The notes under the pieces were generated by a model. The model was not told where the DNA came from. It saw only the letters and a list, made by a program, of their open reading frames with translations, and did not search any database. DNA of 64,000 nucleotides, taken from positions 477,115,508-477,179,507 of the forward strand of contig NC_081405.1 in the NCBI RefSeq assembly GCF_030272615.1, written 5' to 3'. The translations under genes were made by a program, and so were the position numbers. Origin of the DNA: Cryptomeria japonica (taxonomy: Eukaryota; Streptophyta; Pinopsida; Cupressales; Cupressaceae). Below, piece after piece: positions 1-11,174 of this stretch; positions within the stretch are counted from its first letter, which is position 1; each line of letters opens with the position of its first letter.

Positions 1-2
1 CT

Positions 3-126
3 GAGTTGTGTTACAAGCCGACATGGGTTGGAAACTTGAGTTGTTTTACAAGTTTATGTGATTTTGGTACTTGAGTTGTTTTACAAGTTTTGATATGGTT
101 TTTGAGAACTTGAGTTGTGTTACAAG
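3..126. repeat. Four-copy inverted-repeat motif, about 35-bp period
   Basis: GAGTTGTKTTACAAG occurs at 3, 38, 73 and 112. With its flanks each copy is a short palindrome (AACTTG...CAAGTT), able to form a small hairpin. The array lies just upstream of the PMD pseudogene inside E1. No function can be assigned. Confidence 0.75.
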
Positions 127-258
127 TTGATATGAAATTATAGGTTTTTGAACTTGATGTAGATGAGCAAATTGTTTCATGTTGTTGATGTAAGTTTGAT
201 TTTGATATCTTTGTATTGATGTGTAAACTGATATTGGATTTGTTTTGTTTGTTGATAG

Positions 259-2060
259 GAGCGATTGGGTGTTGTACAGTTGAGGGAGAGATTCTTGAGA
301 CCATGGACGTTGATACCACGATTGTCACAGGCAGACTTGGATATTATAGAGAGATGTGGATTGACCTCTCTTCTGGATATGCCTCGGTTCACTGTGAACC
401 GGGAGATTTTAACAGTGTTGGTAGAGAGGTGGCATAGCGACACAAACACCTTTCATTTTGCCACTGGAGAGATGACAGTGACACCAGAGGATTGCTACCG
501 GATTTTGCAGATTCCTGTTGTAGGGGCACTACTTCCTTATGAGCAATCAGAGGAGGGTGGCACAGAGGCACTGCGCCGGATTTTTCAGGATGACATAGTT
601 TGTGGCTACGAGATCCCCTGGCAGGAGTTTTTGGATTTGGGTTATGCACCGCTACCATCTGTACTGGCAGGATTCATTGGGGGATTCCTTTGTCTTGATC
701 GTAGGTCAAAGGGATTCTCGATGGGATGGGGACTAGTTTTGGAGGAGATGGTTACGTAGGGAAGGAGGTTTACATGGGGGTCAGCGATGCTGGCTCACTT
801 ATACAGGAGTTTACATGAGGTAGTATACCTCAGTTATAGTAGCTTGTTAGCGGGAGTGACCCTATTATAGGTATGGTGCTGGGAGCACATTCCAGCAGCT
901 AGGCCACTGGCAGATAGAGACAGGCCCGTAGGTGCAGCATATGCCTACGGATATAGAGGCCTAGTTGTCCAGCGTAAGCTGGGCAAACTAGAGCATTGGA
1001 GGAGGATTTTTGATGATATAAATATGGTCACCTGGAGGCCGTATACAGGTTGCGAGGTATGGGCGGAGGATGGGCTGGAGATGCCCTTTGTATTTATGAC
1101 ATGGTATCTGATTGGGAGGACCCCGTTCATCATTGAGCGGTTTGTGGTGACCCGAGTTTTGCGACAGTTCGAGTGCCAGCAGGGTGTTCCACAGGGAGCA
1201 TGTTTGTATGCACGGAGGTAGTAGGATGTGGCCAATTGGGGGCTGACTATTGATAGTGTGGTGGTGATTGAGGAGTTTATGGGGTTGGTCGGGCAGATCT
1301 GGGACTATGCCCCAGAGATTTAGGACGTAGGTATGACAGATGAGTTCGTTCGTTTGTTTGCTGCACGGGCAGTGGCTAGGATCTCAGGTCTAGAGGAGAT
1401 GAGGCCAACGTTTGACTCGGATGGGGAGGAGGGAGATGGGGGAGATGATGGAGATGATGGGGAGGATGGAGGAGGGAGAGGAGCTAGAGGGAGGCAGGGA
1501 GGTAGAGGTGTGGAGAGAGCGGTACGATAGGGGAGGATTGAGAGGGGGAGAGGAGGATTGGCTATCAGAGCCGGGAGAGAGGGGAGAGTGATGGAGGTGC
1601 TGGCTGCAGTGGGGGGTGAGGAGGAGATGAGTAGACCAGCATAGAGGAGGAGGGTAGATATACTCCCACCTCTAGTACCGAGGACAGGGCGAGTGGGAGG
1701 GGTTCCTCTAGCACAGGTACCGCTGCGGGTTTGAGTGCCAGGTCATGTGGAAGATGCACAGATCCGGACTTTGCAGATTACCGTGTAGCAGCTGCAGGCA
1801 TAGATTTTGACCTATCAGTGGCAGATTTCTCAGTTGACCACTAAGAGAGATACTGAGATAGAGCGGCGAGGATGAGCGGAGGAGGCATTGGCGAGTGTGC
1901 AGAGAGCAGCAGCGGGTGGTCCATTGAGAGACACCCTTAGAGAGCTGACACGGAGAGTGCAGGAGGTAGAGTATTATAGGCGGTATTATGAGGCTGCAGT
2001 ACCCAGAGATCGGCGAGTGGAGAGCTTTGCATAGTCGAGATTGAGTCGATCTCAAACCAC
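259..2060 (+). pseudogene. Plant mobile domain (PMD) pseudogene, antisense within E1
   Basis: Plant mobile domain proteins (PMD family, formerly called aminotransferase-like) occur in plant host genes and in transposons. Their role in elements is unclear. Frame 1 reads RERFLRPWTLIPRLS, then TFHFATGEMTVTPEDCYRI (the family core), WCWEHIPAARP near 860-905 and VTWRPY near 1028, which are PMD hallmarks in the right order. In-frame stops at about 757, 868 and 1219-1224, and more later, break it. No ATG precedes the conserved part. A T-rich tract ending in AG at 257-258 looks like a splice acceptor, so I start there. From about 1400 the product is Asp/Gly/Arg-rich, then coiled-coil-like (EEALASVQRAAAGG) to about 2030. 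It lies between pol and the missing 3' LTR of E1, on the opposite strand. Confidence 0.8.
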
Positions 2061-2098
2061 AAGGACATGATCTTAGAGCCGAGGTGTGACGGGGCCGG

Positions 2099-2210
2099 CG
2101 AGACAGGACCCTCCTGGAGATCTAGGGGCGAGTGTATCTGGAGCGAGACAGGACCCTCCTAGAGATCCAAGGGCGGGTGTATCTGGAGCGAGACCATCTC
2201 CATCTGGAGA
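2099..2210 (+). repeat. 45-bp tandem repeat
   Basis: Units starting CGAGACAGGACCCTCCT begin at 2099 and 2144, and a third, diverged unit begins at 2189. The exact 45-bp step (15 codons) suggests it once encoded a repeated tail of the PMD protein, which ends just upstream. Confidence 0.8.
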
Positions 2211-3595
2211 TAGTCATACTTGAGAGACAGGGTCTCTGTTGTATTTTTGAGCAGTTTGTTATTTGTTGTACTAGACACAGTGTTTGGACACATTTTGTAC
2301 ATTTTGATCAGTTTTGATATATATATATATATATATACGGCACCATTTTTGATCATGTGATGTGTTGATATGGATGCATTTATTTTATGTGATGATGTAA
2401 TGCTTAAATATATGATGTAAGATGTATGATGCAGAAGGTATGCTTTTTATATGTTGTATCTTGAAAATGAGATGTATGTTTTATTTATGCTGCTAAATGT
2501 ATCGTGATATGTAAATGATGTTTAAATGATATGGAATGATGTGTATGCAACTAATTATAAAATGATGTGCAACTAATTAGAAAATGATATGCAACTAATT
2601 GTAAAATGATATGCAACTAATTGTTTTTGGATCATCCCTCATTCTGTATTTGCCATCCGATATAACCATATTTTTGCTTTCTTTGTAAATATCATCACTG
2701 AGCATTGATTTGTTTAGGATATGTGAAAAATTTATACAAGCATAATGGTATAATTGAACCATAATGACCTGAGAAAAATTTACATGATATTTGATTTTGC
2801 AAGATAGCACAAGCGTCAAGGTATAATTGAACCAGGACGACCTGAGTGCGTATTGCGTAAACAGACAAGATTTGATCATTTGTATGCGTGAAGTGGAATC
2901 AAGCCTTCAGTGATATTGGACGTATCACGTCACGAGGCATGTATTCACATAGTACAAGTGATCGCCTCTCAGACAGAAGACTAAGAAAATATTGGAAGTT
3001 CCCCACGATCTCTAGCTGTGAAGCATTTAGTGAGACAAGGAAGAGAATCCAATAATGTACAAAGTTCAAAATGCAAAACTAGTTAAGATTTTATGCTATA
3101 GTGCAACATTCAGTACTTCAGAAAATCATCCATCCTTGATATTTTTGTGTTTTGTTTAGTTTTTGTTTGGCAATGAAGCGTAGTTGTTTGTTGGATGTCA
3201 TGCTGGTGAGTTTTGCATTTAGTCTTGATGTCTTGAGTGTTTGCAATATTGATATGATTCATATGCCCCTAGCGGAGTGTGCCTCTTGATGTGAATATAT
3301 ACAGTGATTCCAAGCCATGGTGTATGAGTGGTAGGAGGATATATATAGACAAATCAGGATAGTGACTACGCTAAGTATGTCCTGAATGGATATTTGCTAA
3401 GTGTCGGGCGATGGCCGATAGTGTTTGTATGGACAACATGGTATGGAAATAGATAGAGGAGCCGTTCGTTCACAAGGGTGCCTGTTTACCAGGTTTTCAC
3501 CCTTTGTTTTTATTGTACTTTGCTTTTTTTTTTCTTTTTCTGGATTTTTTTTATTTTTTTGTTTGTTTTGGGCTTTTTCCGTGCACTAGGCTATT
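2211..3595. other. E1 spacer between the PMD gene and pol, no gene seen
   Basis: This stretch holds a short (TA)n run at about 2317-2337, A/T-rich low-complexity sequence rich in GATGT/ATGAT words (2350-2620), two copies of a GGTATAATTGAACCA box (2747 and 2819), and a T-rich tract at 3523-3565. No coding frame with recognisable similarity is visible. Its position corresponds to the spacer between the pol stop and the extra gene of Tat elements. Confidence 0.6.
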
Positions 3596-4365
3596 TTAAG
3601 TATAGTACCTTTTCAGATGGATGTTGTTAGTTGGTTCGTCAAGCACATCTCCTTCAGAATTTGTTAGCTAATAAGCACCTGATCCATAAATGGATATGAT
3701 AACATAGGGACCCAATCAGTTAGGTTCAAATTTTCCTTTCTTTTCTCGATCTTGCTGATTTCTTGGATTTTCTTTAAGGACTAGGTCACCAACCTTGAAG
3801 TTGCGGGGAATGATCTTGTGATTGTAGCTCCTACACATTTTTTGGCAAAGTGATATGAGTCTTTATCCATTGTAGGCCTGTAGTATCCCATCCTTAGAAG
3901 CTTTTTAGCAAGAGTAGTGCCGCTTGAATGTGTGCCACAAATACCTTCATGAAGCTTGTGTAAAGCCAAATCGGAATCATTACGATCAAGACAACGAAGA
4001 AGAGTACCATCGAGACCTCGACAATATAAAGTATCAGCGGTAAGGGTATAACGGGCAGCTTGTCGGATAAAGTTACGTTTTTGGTTATGGGATTGGTCAA
4101 CGGGTAAGATATTATGCTTGAGGTAGTCGTATATTGGTCCATATAATGGAGAATCTGAACCAGTCAAGGCATAGATAACATGGGATTCAGAGTGGTCATA
4201 GGTGGGGGAGAATAGTTGCTCTACCAGGAACTCATAACGACTCTGTTGCTCAAGAATTTGTAGTAGCAATGCGATTGTAGCCATTGCATCGGCTGCTTTG
4301 TTGTTCAACCTTGGTAGTTGCTCGAAAGTGATGTGCACAAAATACTGTTTGAAGTCATCCACCAT
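3596..4365 (-). pseudogene. E1 integrase remnant: zinc finger joined to C-terminal domain
   Basis: Integrase inserts retroelement cDNA into DNA. The minus strand reads the end of RNase H (LPRLNNKAADAMATIA), then the integrase zinc finger (LHKLHEGICGTH, ending in HFAKKC at about 3840). It then passes, in a shifted frame, straight to RSYNHKIIPRNFKVGDLVL and the GPYVI motif of the C-terminal domain, finishing at LKRYYT and a stop at 3596-3598. The whole catalytic core with the DDE residues, roughly 300 codons, is missing between the second Cys and the RSYNH segment. This element could not supply its own integrase. One stop also lies near the end (YGSGAY then stop). The IN C-terminus has no chromodomain, as expected for Tat. 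Confidence 0.8.
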
Positions 4366-4812
4366 TCATTTGTAGGGTAGTAGCTTGTCGTCCTTTGTCT
4401 GATAGTTGTTGTTGATTTGATTAATGACCAGTTGTGAGTCTCCATAGACTTTTAACTCTGTGATTTTCCATTCTACGGCCATTTTGATGCCTATGACCAG
4501 TGCTTCATATTCAGCCACATTATTTGTGCATGGAAACATAAGTCTGTATGATTTTGGCATAGTGTGTCCTTCAGGAGTGATGAACAGAATGTCGTCACCT
4601 GAACCATGTTGAGTATAGGATCTGTCAAAGTATAGTGTCCATTGTTTAGTAGAAAGAGAAAGCACATCCCTATCTGGAAATTCAACCTCCATGGTTTGTT
4701 TGCCTGGTAGCGGTGCTTCAGCAAACTGATCTGCAATTGCTTGTCCTTTGATGGCTCGTCTTTCTGTGTATTGGATGTCGAACTCACTGAGAATCATGAC
4801 CCATTTAGCCAA
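4366..4812 (-). pseudogene. E1 archaeal-type RNase H domain
   Basis: The reading frame contains LYFDRSYTQHGSGDDILFITP, then NNVAEYEALVIGIKMAVEWKI and VYGDSQLVINQ. This is the pattern of the additional RNase H found downstream of the ordinary RNase H in Tat-like gypsy elements. Catalytic acidic residues are seen in FDRS, AEYEAL and YGDSQ. The usual FDGS has become FDRS. It is in frame with the following RNase H tail and zinc finger (stop at 4366-4368), while a frameshift near 4890 separates it from RT. The enzyme would remove RNA from RNA-DNA hybrids during reverse transcription. Confidence 0.82.
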
Positions 4813-6285
4813 TTGGCCTGTAAGAGCTGCCTTGCTGAGTAGATATTTGAGAGGATCAATTTTCGCAACTAGCTTGATGGTGTGCTAGCATGTAATGTCA
4901 GAACTTCTGAGATGCAAAGACCACTATTAGGCAAGCCTTTTCAATGAATGTATAGTTGATCTCATAGCCATTCAATGTTCTACTGATGTAGTATATGGCG
5001 CGTTCCTTTCCTTGTTGATCTTCTTGTGCCAATAATGCCCCCAGTGAAATATCTGTTGTTGAGATATATAGAATAAGTGGCTTTCCAGTGACTGGTGGTA
5101 CTAGAACTGGTGGATTCATCAGGTACTGTTTGATTTGATAAAAAGATGCTGCACACTTAGCCTCCTATTTGAATGGTACATTTTTGTGTAGCAAATGGTT
5201 AAATGGTAGACTTTTATCTGCTAGCTGAGTGATGAATCGCCAGATTGATTGAAGTCATCCTTGTAGAGATCTGAGTTGACTGATATTCTGTGGAGGTGGC
5301 ATTTCCATAATGGCTTGTACCTTTGCTAGATCAACTTCAATACCCTTAGCTAAGACTATGTAGCCTAGTAACTTGCCGGATGTAACCCCGAAGACACACT
5401 TCTTAGGGTTAAGCCTGACTTGGAATTTCTCCAATCGATCAAAGATTTTTGTTAGGATGCCAAGATGTTCTGCTCTGGTGAAGGATTTAGCTAGTAAGTC
5501 ATCCACATAGTCTTCCATAAATGTGTGCATCATGTCATGGAATATTGTGGTCATTGCTCTTTGATAAGTGGCCCCTGCATTCTTTAAGCCGAAAGGAATA
5601 ACATTCCAATAGTACATCCCCCAAGGACAGGTGAATGCTATTTTATCTTGATTTGGTTATAGCCTAAGAAACCATCCATTAGTGAGAGCATTGCATGGCC
5701 TGCTATGAGATCTACAATTATGTCGATACTTGGTAGAGGAAAGTCATCTTTTGGACAAGCTTTGTTGATGTCTCTGAAGTCAGTGCATATTCTGATACTA
5801 CCATCCGGTTTTGATACTGGAACGATATTGGATATCCACTCTGCATAGTCAATGGGTCGGATGAATCCGACGTCTAATAATTTCTTTAGTTCAGTTTTGA
5901 CCATGAATGCCACCTGTGGATTCATCTTTCGTAGCTTTTGCTTGACTGGCTTAACTCCTGTAGAGATGGACAGATGATGCATAATTAAGTGTGGATCGAG
6001 TCCGGGCATATCAGCATATGACCAAGCAAAGTTGATTTGCTATTTTTTAAAGAAGATGATGAATGCAGATCTTTCTTCCTTTGTCAGAGATTCTGCAAGA
6101 TGTATATTTCTGGCTGCTTCTGTGGTACCAATGTTGATTGATTGAGTGGGCTCAATCAATATGGGCGATCGCTCATGAAAGTGCTCAGGAAGAGTGTCAA
6201 GTCTCCCATCGTTAGGTGCCTTAAAAAGGTTTTCACCCTCCGATGCATCCTTTATTTTTACTTTTTTATGATCTAGAGCTGCCAT
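4813..6285 (-). pseudogene. E1 reverse transcriptase and first RNase H, broken
   Basis: RT motifs in order on the minus strand: KEERSAFIIFF, HHLSISTGVKPVKQKLRKM, FIRPIDYAEWISNIVPVSK, RICTDFRDINKACPKDDFPLP, MDGFLGYNQI, FGLKNAGATYQRAM, then the catalytic box YVDDLLAKS and LNPKKCVFGV. The RNase H/connection part follows as LILYISTTDISLGALLAQ and ERAIYYISRTLNGYE. Stops occur near 6037, 5632, 5250 and 4895, and frames change near 5630 and 4890. The usual MDGFSGYNQI has Ser to Leu. The YVDD catalytic residues survive, but the gene is a relic. Confidence 0.88.
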
Positions 6286-6651
6286 TGACTGGTTTTCAGC
6301 ATTAGATTCTTTATTTGGTTCATTTTTGTGACTGAGAGACTTGGCACTCCCTGATTGACAGATATCATTATTTTGTTCACTGGTAGAGCCTGTTTTTGGA
6401 TTTATAGTACATAGGTAATGGACAATAGATGCATCATCTGGGAAAATTGGTATATCATTTGTTTCAGGTTCATCCTAGTCGATGAGGTCAGGAAGGACAA
6501 GTGGTAAGGAATCGTTGGGTGGATCAAGTTCGGCTACCGTAAGTGTTAGGATAGAGTTTTCATCATGCTGGGTTTTGGGTTTAAAGAAATTTAGGATTTT
6601 GTCGAGGTCTTCGATGGTATCATCTTCCACATAGACTTGTTCATAATGTTT

Positions 6652-7864
6652 CTATTCTCTTTCCTGAGCGTCATAGATATTTTGTGGTCCAAATTCAAGA
6701 GGTCTATCTTCTGCGTTATGCTCTTCCTGAGAAAGGGATATAGAATAAGTATCATCCAGGATATCAATAGTAGCATTGGAGCAGGTACCCCATTCATATT
6801 CATTGGAATCTGTCTCATAGGCATCATCCCAGATTCTATCTGTGTTGTAAACAGGTGTGTTGTATGGTGAAAACAAATCTTTGATGATGGTTACCATTTT
6901 GATGGTTTTTGTAGATTCTGTATCAGATCCGTCTTCTACTTGCTGGATTTGTTCATAGACTATGCTTCCTCGGGGAGGAATAACGGTATTTGGAGATGAC
7001 CTGATTTGTTCTTGAGATATTGGTGTTTGAATATGAGCTACTACTGTAGATAGGGCCTTCTTATGACTTAGAAGTTTTTCCTGATGTAACTTCTGATCTT
7101 GATGTTCCCGTGCCTTGCGGATTGTTTCTGCTGATTCAAAAAGTGCTTCCTGCCAGGATTCTTCTTTGTACGGTGTTTTACTTTCCATTGAGGTTTGATA
7201 GGTAGGTGAGGCGGCTGCTTCAATAGGAACGTGAGTTTAGAACCCAATCCTGCTTTGTTTCTGCTAGGTTGTGAAGGAAGATCTATAGGTTCAGTGACTC
7301 CTTCTTTGCATTTGCCAATAGGTCCTTTACCGCCATATCCCATTTGTTTCATGATTAAGTAGCCTTTTCTATACATGTGTGTTGGTAGAACAATGTCCAG
7401 AGCAGCTGCTCTATGATTTTCTTCTTCATCTTTGTATAACCAGCTAAGAATATCTTTGTCTTCTAATTCATGTGCTAGAGTACCCAATTGGATGAAGGTA
7501 CCATCAAATTTAGTGATGGGCTAAGTAGCTAGTTGTGTTGATGTAGTAGGCAAACCATGCAATCTAGGTGAGGTTGGCAATTTTGCCAAACATAAAGGCT
7601 CCAAAGAGTATTCTCCCATGCCTTGGTCTTTGATTTGCATTTTCTGCTTGAAGTCTCCCCATAAGGAGTTGGATTTTGCTGTTTGTGGATCTGATGTTGA
7701 AGATTGCTACTTTTCTCTATTATGAGGAACCAAACTGTCCTGGGCTGCCCCCATTGCATTGCAATGTTGAAATGGATTGTGATCAGGAGATATGGAGATT
7801 TCTTGTCCATCATAAGGAAACTTGACACACTGGTGATATGTAGAAGGTACTGCTTGCATTTCAT
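6652..7864 (-). pseudogene. E1 G-patch and linker region of pol
   Basis: After the protease the same frame passes an amber codon (7869-7871) to IHEMQAVPSTYHQCVKF, then another stop near 7521. It next reads ELEDKDILSWLY and a G-patch-like segment (KGYLIMKQMGYGGKGPIGK ... AGLG, about 7250-7375). G-patch domains are glycine-rich RNA-binding modules, also known downstream of protease in some retroviruses. A frameshift near 7200 leads into an acidic, low-complexity linker (SAETIRKAREHQDQKL through EWGTCSNATIDILDD) that joins protease to RT. I infer one original polyprotein. Confidence 0.7.
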
Positions 7865-7868
7865 GTAT

Positions 7869-9065
7869 CTAGGGTCGTCCTAACAAAATATTGTAGGTTA
7901 GATCAATATCTAAGACTTGACAAATAGTATCCTTTTGTACTGGGCCTACTTGAATAGGTAATATCACTATGCCTTTAGAGGACCTTTCCTCATCATCATA
8001 TGCCTTTATGGTAATTTTCTTGCAAGGGTCAATAGATTCTTTTGAGAAGCCTAATGCATGGATAAGCTTTAAAGTACATATATTAAGGCCGGCTCCTCCA
8101 TCTATTAGGACTCTTTTGACTCGGTGTTTGCAAACAATGACTTCAATATGGAGAGGAGTATTATGTGGATGGATCAAGGAAGCATCGTCATGCTCTGAGA
8201 AGGTGAGGTTATGAGGTCCTGTCATATGGGTGACCATGGCTTGAAATCTATCTGTATCCAGATTTTGAGGTACATTTGTTTCCAATAATGCTTGCTCCAA
8301 TATGTCTTTGTGCTTGGGTGATAGTTTCAATAATTCCAGGATAGATATCTGAGCTGGAGTCTTGTGTAGTTGGTTAACCAAGTTATATTGGATTTTTGGT
8401 GTGGCGGTTGTAGGTGCAGTATGTCCCTTCAAGACATATTTCTGAGTGCGGGTTGTTACATTGACAGATTCATGATCACGCTGATCTCGGATGGTGATGA
8501 CATTTATTTGATGATCTTCAGCTGATATATGGTTGATAGTGTTGTTGTAGATGTGATTAATACGAGCTCCGCATGTATCATCTGAAGTTGATGCTCCATC
8601 CTTGTTGTAATTTGGGAGAGGATTTTTAAAGGCTCTGTGATCACCATTTGTTTTGAGACCATCGACCGTTAAGTCACCTCGATCAATCATGTCTTGTATT
8701 ATATGTTTCAATCTCATGCATTCGTTTGTTCTATGATGCTTGTTGCAATGGAAATCACAATAGTGTGAATCATTCCACCAAGGTGGTTTGATTGGGGGTT
8801 CATAATTGTTGAGTGGTGGTAAAGAAAGAATCTTGTTTGCCAAAAGTTCTCTGAATGCGGATTCTAGTGATTGTCCCAGTGGTGTGAAGATACGCCTTTG
8901 GAAATTGTTCGTGTTGTTGCATGGATTGTTGTTAGGTCCTGGATTCATGTTTTTGCCTTGATTTGGTGTTGAATTGTCCTTGATCAATGTTTTGCGCATA
9001 TGTGTTAGCACTGGGAGTAGCATTTTTAGGATTTTTCGTGTTCTGAGGATTTCCAGATAAAGCAA
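7869..9065 (-). pseudogene. E1 zinc-binding segment and aspartic protease
   Basis: About 400 codons with no internal stop. A cysteine/histidine segment (YCDFHCNKHHRTNECMRLK, about residues 100-120) resembles the variant zinc-binding motif of Tat gag-pol. Near the C-terminus VLIDGGAGLNICT is the protease active-site loop, and ILLGRP is the conserved end of the fold. The loop has Asp-Gly-Gly where many proteases have Asp-Thr/Ser-Gly, a variant common in Tat relatives. The frame overlaps the end of gag (8932-9065) in another phase. The two shared peptide tails suggest an ancestral gag-pol fusion broken by a frameshift near 8990. It ends at a TAG where LGRPW is expected. Confidence 0.85.
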
Positions 9066-10356
9066 GCACTAGTTGTTTAGATTTGGGATCATGTGATTCG
9101 TTGTTGCCTTCGTTTTTGTTTCGAGTCCAAAATCGAGATTTGTCAAAGTTGGCATTGTTTTGGTTATTGTAGTTTGATGAGTTTGTTCCTTCCTTGTAGA
9201 ATTTGAGTGTTCCCTTTTTGACACATGCTTCCTCTACTTGAATGCCATTTTCAATCAATTTAGCGAAAGATGGTATGCATTGAAGTTTTAGTCTGTAACT
9301 CATTTCACCATTCAAGTTATCAATAAAGATTTCCATTTTCTCCTTTTCAGGAATATCTCGAGGATATCTAGATACCATGCATCGCCAGCGTTGAAGGAAT
9401 GCCATGAATGTTTCATTGTTCTTTTGTTTAGTATTGCAAACATCTAGCATGGTTTTGGCATGTTGGATGTTGTAGGAATAATGGGTTATGAATTTGTTAA
9501 CCAATTCATCAAATGATCTGACAGGTGGCGAAATTTTGGATAACCATTCCATAGTTTGCCCACCCAAGCTTCTAGGGAATAACCTCATCAAATAGGTGTC
9601 ATCATGAGAGAATTCAAGGCTTAATGTGCAAAATTCCCGTACATGATCTCTGGGATCACTTTTCCCATCATATTTATCAAATTTGGGAACGTCCGAGTTT
9701 GGAGGAAAAGGAACCATGTTCAAGCTTCTGTCAAATGGATAAGGACAGATTTCATTTAAAGAGTACCGCACTATTGTCCCTTGTTGCATATCCTGTATTT
9801 GCCTTTGCAACACTTGCATTTGTTGAGTAAGAGCAATCAAAGGTGCATTGTCTTGCCAGGGAAAAAGTTCTTGCCTTGTATTGGTTCTCAGCTGAAAAGG
9901 AGTGGTAAATGGTATATGTTGCTCTGGTGTTTCGAGTTTAGGCATACGCATTTCTGGTATGCATTGTTCTGGAATGTGTTGTTCAAAGTTATGTTGTTCA
10001 GGTATGCGAGTTTCTTCTTCTCTGTTTTGTTCTTGAGATGCATATTGCCAAGATCCGGTTTGAAAAATGTTTAGGTCGAAATCTTCAGGAAGTTTAACGC
10101 CCTTGCTTGTGAGCATCAACAGATATTTTTCCTTGTCATTTTCCATGAGCTTTTTGACAAGTTTTTGGAAGGAGGGATTTACTTGACATTCCCGAAGAAG
10201 GGCTTCAGTAATTTCAGGTTCTTCTACGGGCGGAACTTCAAAAGGATTTGATAATCTTCGATTCATACTGGACTCAGCGGGTGTCTCGCTTTGTTTGTTA
10301 CTTTGAGAGCGAGTAATAGGCATTTTAGTAGAAGCTTTCAGTGATGAAAGGGACAA
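8932..10356 (-). CDS. E1 gag protein
   Basis: The frame is open for 474 codons from an ATG (MSLSSLKASTKMPITRSQSNK). The middle carries the plant retrotransposon gag (capsid-like) domain: PKFDKYDGKSDPRDHVREF, MRLFPRSLGGQTMEWLSKI, FDELVNKFITHYS, and ETFMAFLQRWRCMVSRYP (residues about 230-350). The N-terminal third is Glu/Gln-rich with repeated PEQHIPE-type units. The C-terminus is Asn-rich. Gag would assemble the particle that packages element RNA. This is the longest intact frame in the window, although the downstream pol is broken. Confidence 0.88.
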   Translation of the reverse strand: MSLSSLKASTKMPITRSQSNKQSETPAESSMNRRLSNPFEVPPVEEPEITEALLRECQVNPSFQKLVKKLMENDKEKYLLMLTSKGVKLPEDFDLNIFQTGSWQYASQEQNREEETRIPEQHNFEQHIPEQCIPEMRMPKLETPEQHIPFTTPFQLRTNTRQELFPWQDNAPLIALTQQMQVLQRQIQDMQQGTIVRYSLNEICPYPFDRSLNMVPFPPNSDVPKFDKYDGKSDPRDHVREFCTLSLEFSHDDTYLMRLFPRSLGGQTMEWLSKISPPVRSFDELVNKFITHYSYNIQHAKTMLDVCNTKQKNNETFMAFLQRWRCMVSRYPRDIPEKEKMEIFIDNLNGEMSYRLKLQCIPSFAKLIENGIQVEEACVKKGTLKFYKEGTNSSNYNNQNNANFDKSRFWTRNKNEGNNESHDPKSKQLVLALSGNPQNTKNPKNATPSANTYAQNIDQGQFNTKSRQKHESRT

Positions 10357-10711
10357 AAGCCTCCTCGATGTGTTGCTCGGGCGTTGGTGGTTCTGGTCGA
10401 GATGTGTTATATGTGATGCACTCGACGGGCAAGAATGCTGGATTAATTTTTCTACCGCGGTTTATGGTTTGATTAAAAGCAGACTTTTGACAGTATGCTC
10501 TTGTCTTCAAGGGTTCTTTGTCAAATTCGCTAGATTTGTTTTGGATATAACGTTTGACATGATGAAGGAATACCTGATGAGATTTGAAGAGTTGACGATT
10601 GATGTATAAAAACTTATTTCGCTTGATGAATTTGGAAAAACTAGGTTGTCGTTTCTTTAATGTGATGTTACGATAGAGGTTCTTTCTTCTCAGAATAAGG
10701 GGAATAGTCAT
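10325..10711 (-). other. Small open frame upstream of and overlapping E1 gag
   Basis: 128 codons, basic in the first half, ending inside the first codons of gag in another frame. I recognise no domain. The repeated PEQHIEEAF peptide near its end echoes the PEQHI units of gag, so it may be the displaced original gag N-terminus, separated by a frameshift, rather than a separate gene. Confidence 0.35.
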
Positions 10712-10719
10712 GCAAGAGT

Positions 10720-11160
10720 GATCAATGATTTCCTTTGATTGGTTTGGATTCAGTTGATTCTTGTTTTGGAAATTTCAAATCTTACTTTATCAGAGTGAAG
10801 GCTGCCCCTTCACGATAAAGTGTGTCAAATGATATGGATAAAAGCTTCCCGATCTGGAAACTGGATTTGACGATTTGAGAATTTTAAACAAGTGTTTTGA
10901 GATAGAAATCCGTAAGATGGTAAAGGATTTTGATGACACTGATGATGAAAAATTTTTGGATTATGATAGGAGAGACATCCTCTATTGTGCGATTTGTTTA
11001 GGATTCAGACAACTTGTTTAACACAAGTTTAGCTTGAGAAAAGTTTTTAATAGTTTGTTTTTGTCACTCTGGTTTGATAAAAGATGATTTTTGATGAAAA
11101 AGTCTTCTAAAATATTTTTGAAATTTTCAAAAAAATTTCAGTTTTGGACTCTTTGTTTTT
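10720..11160. other. E1 leader, gag-proximal part
   Basis: A/T-rich untranslated leader without a supported frame. It holds a short GTGAAG...CTTCAC inverted repeat near 10796-10812. Nothing else is recognised. Confidence 0.5.
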
Positions 11161-11174
11161 CGGCCTTGGATCAC

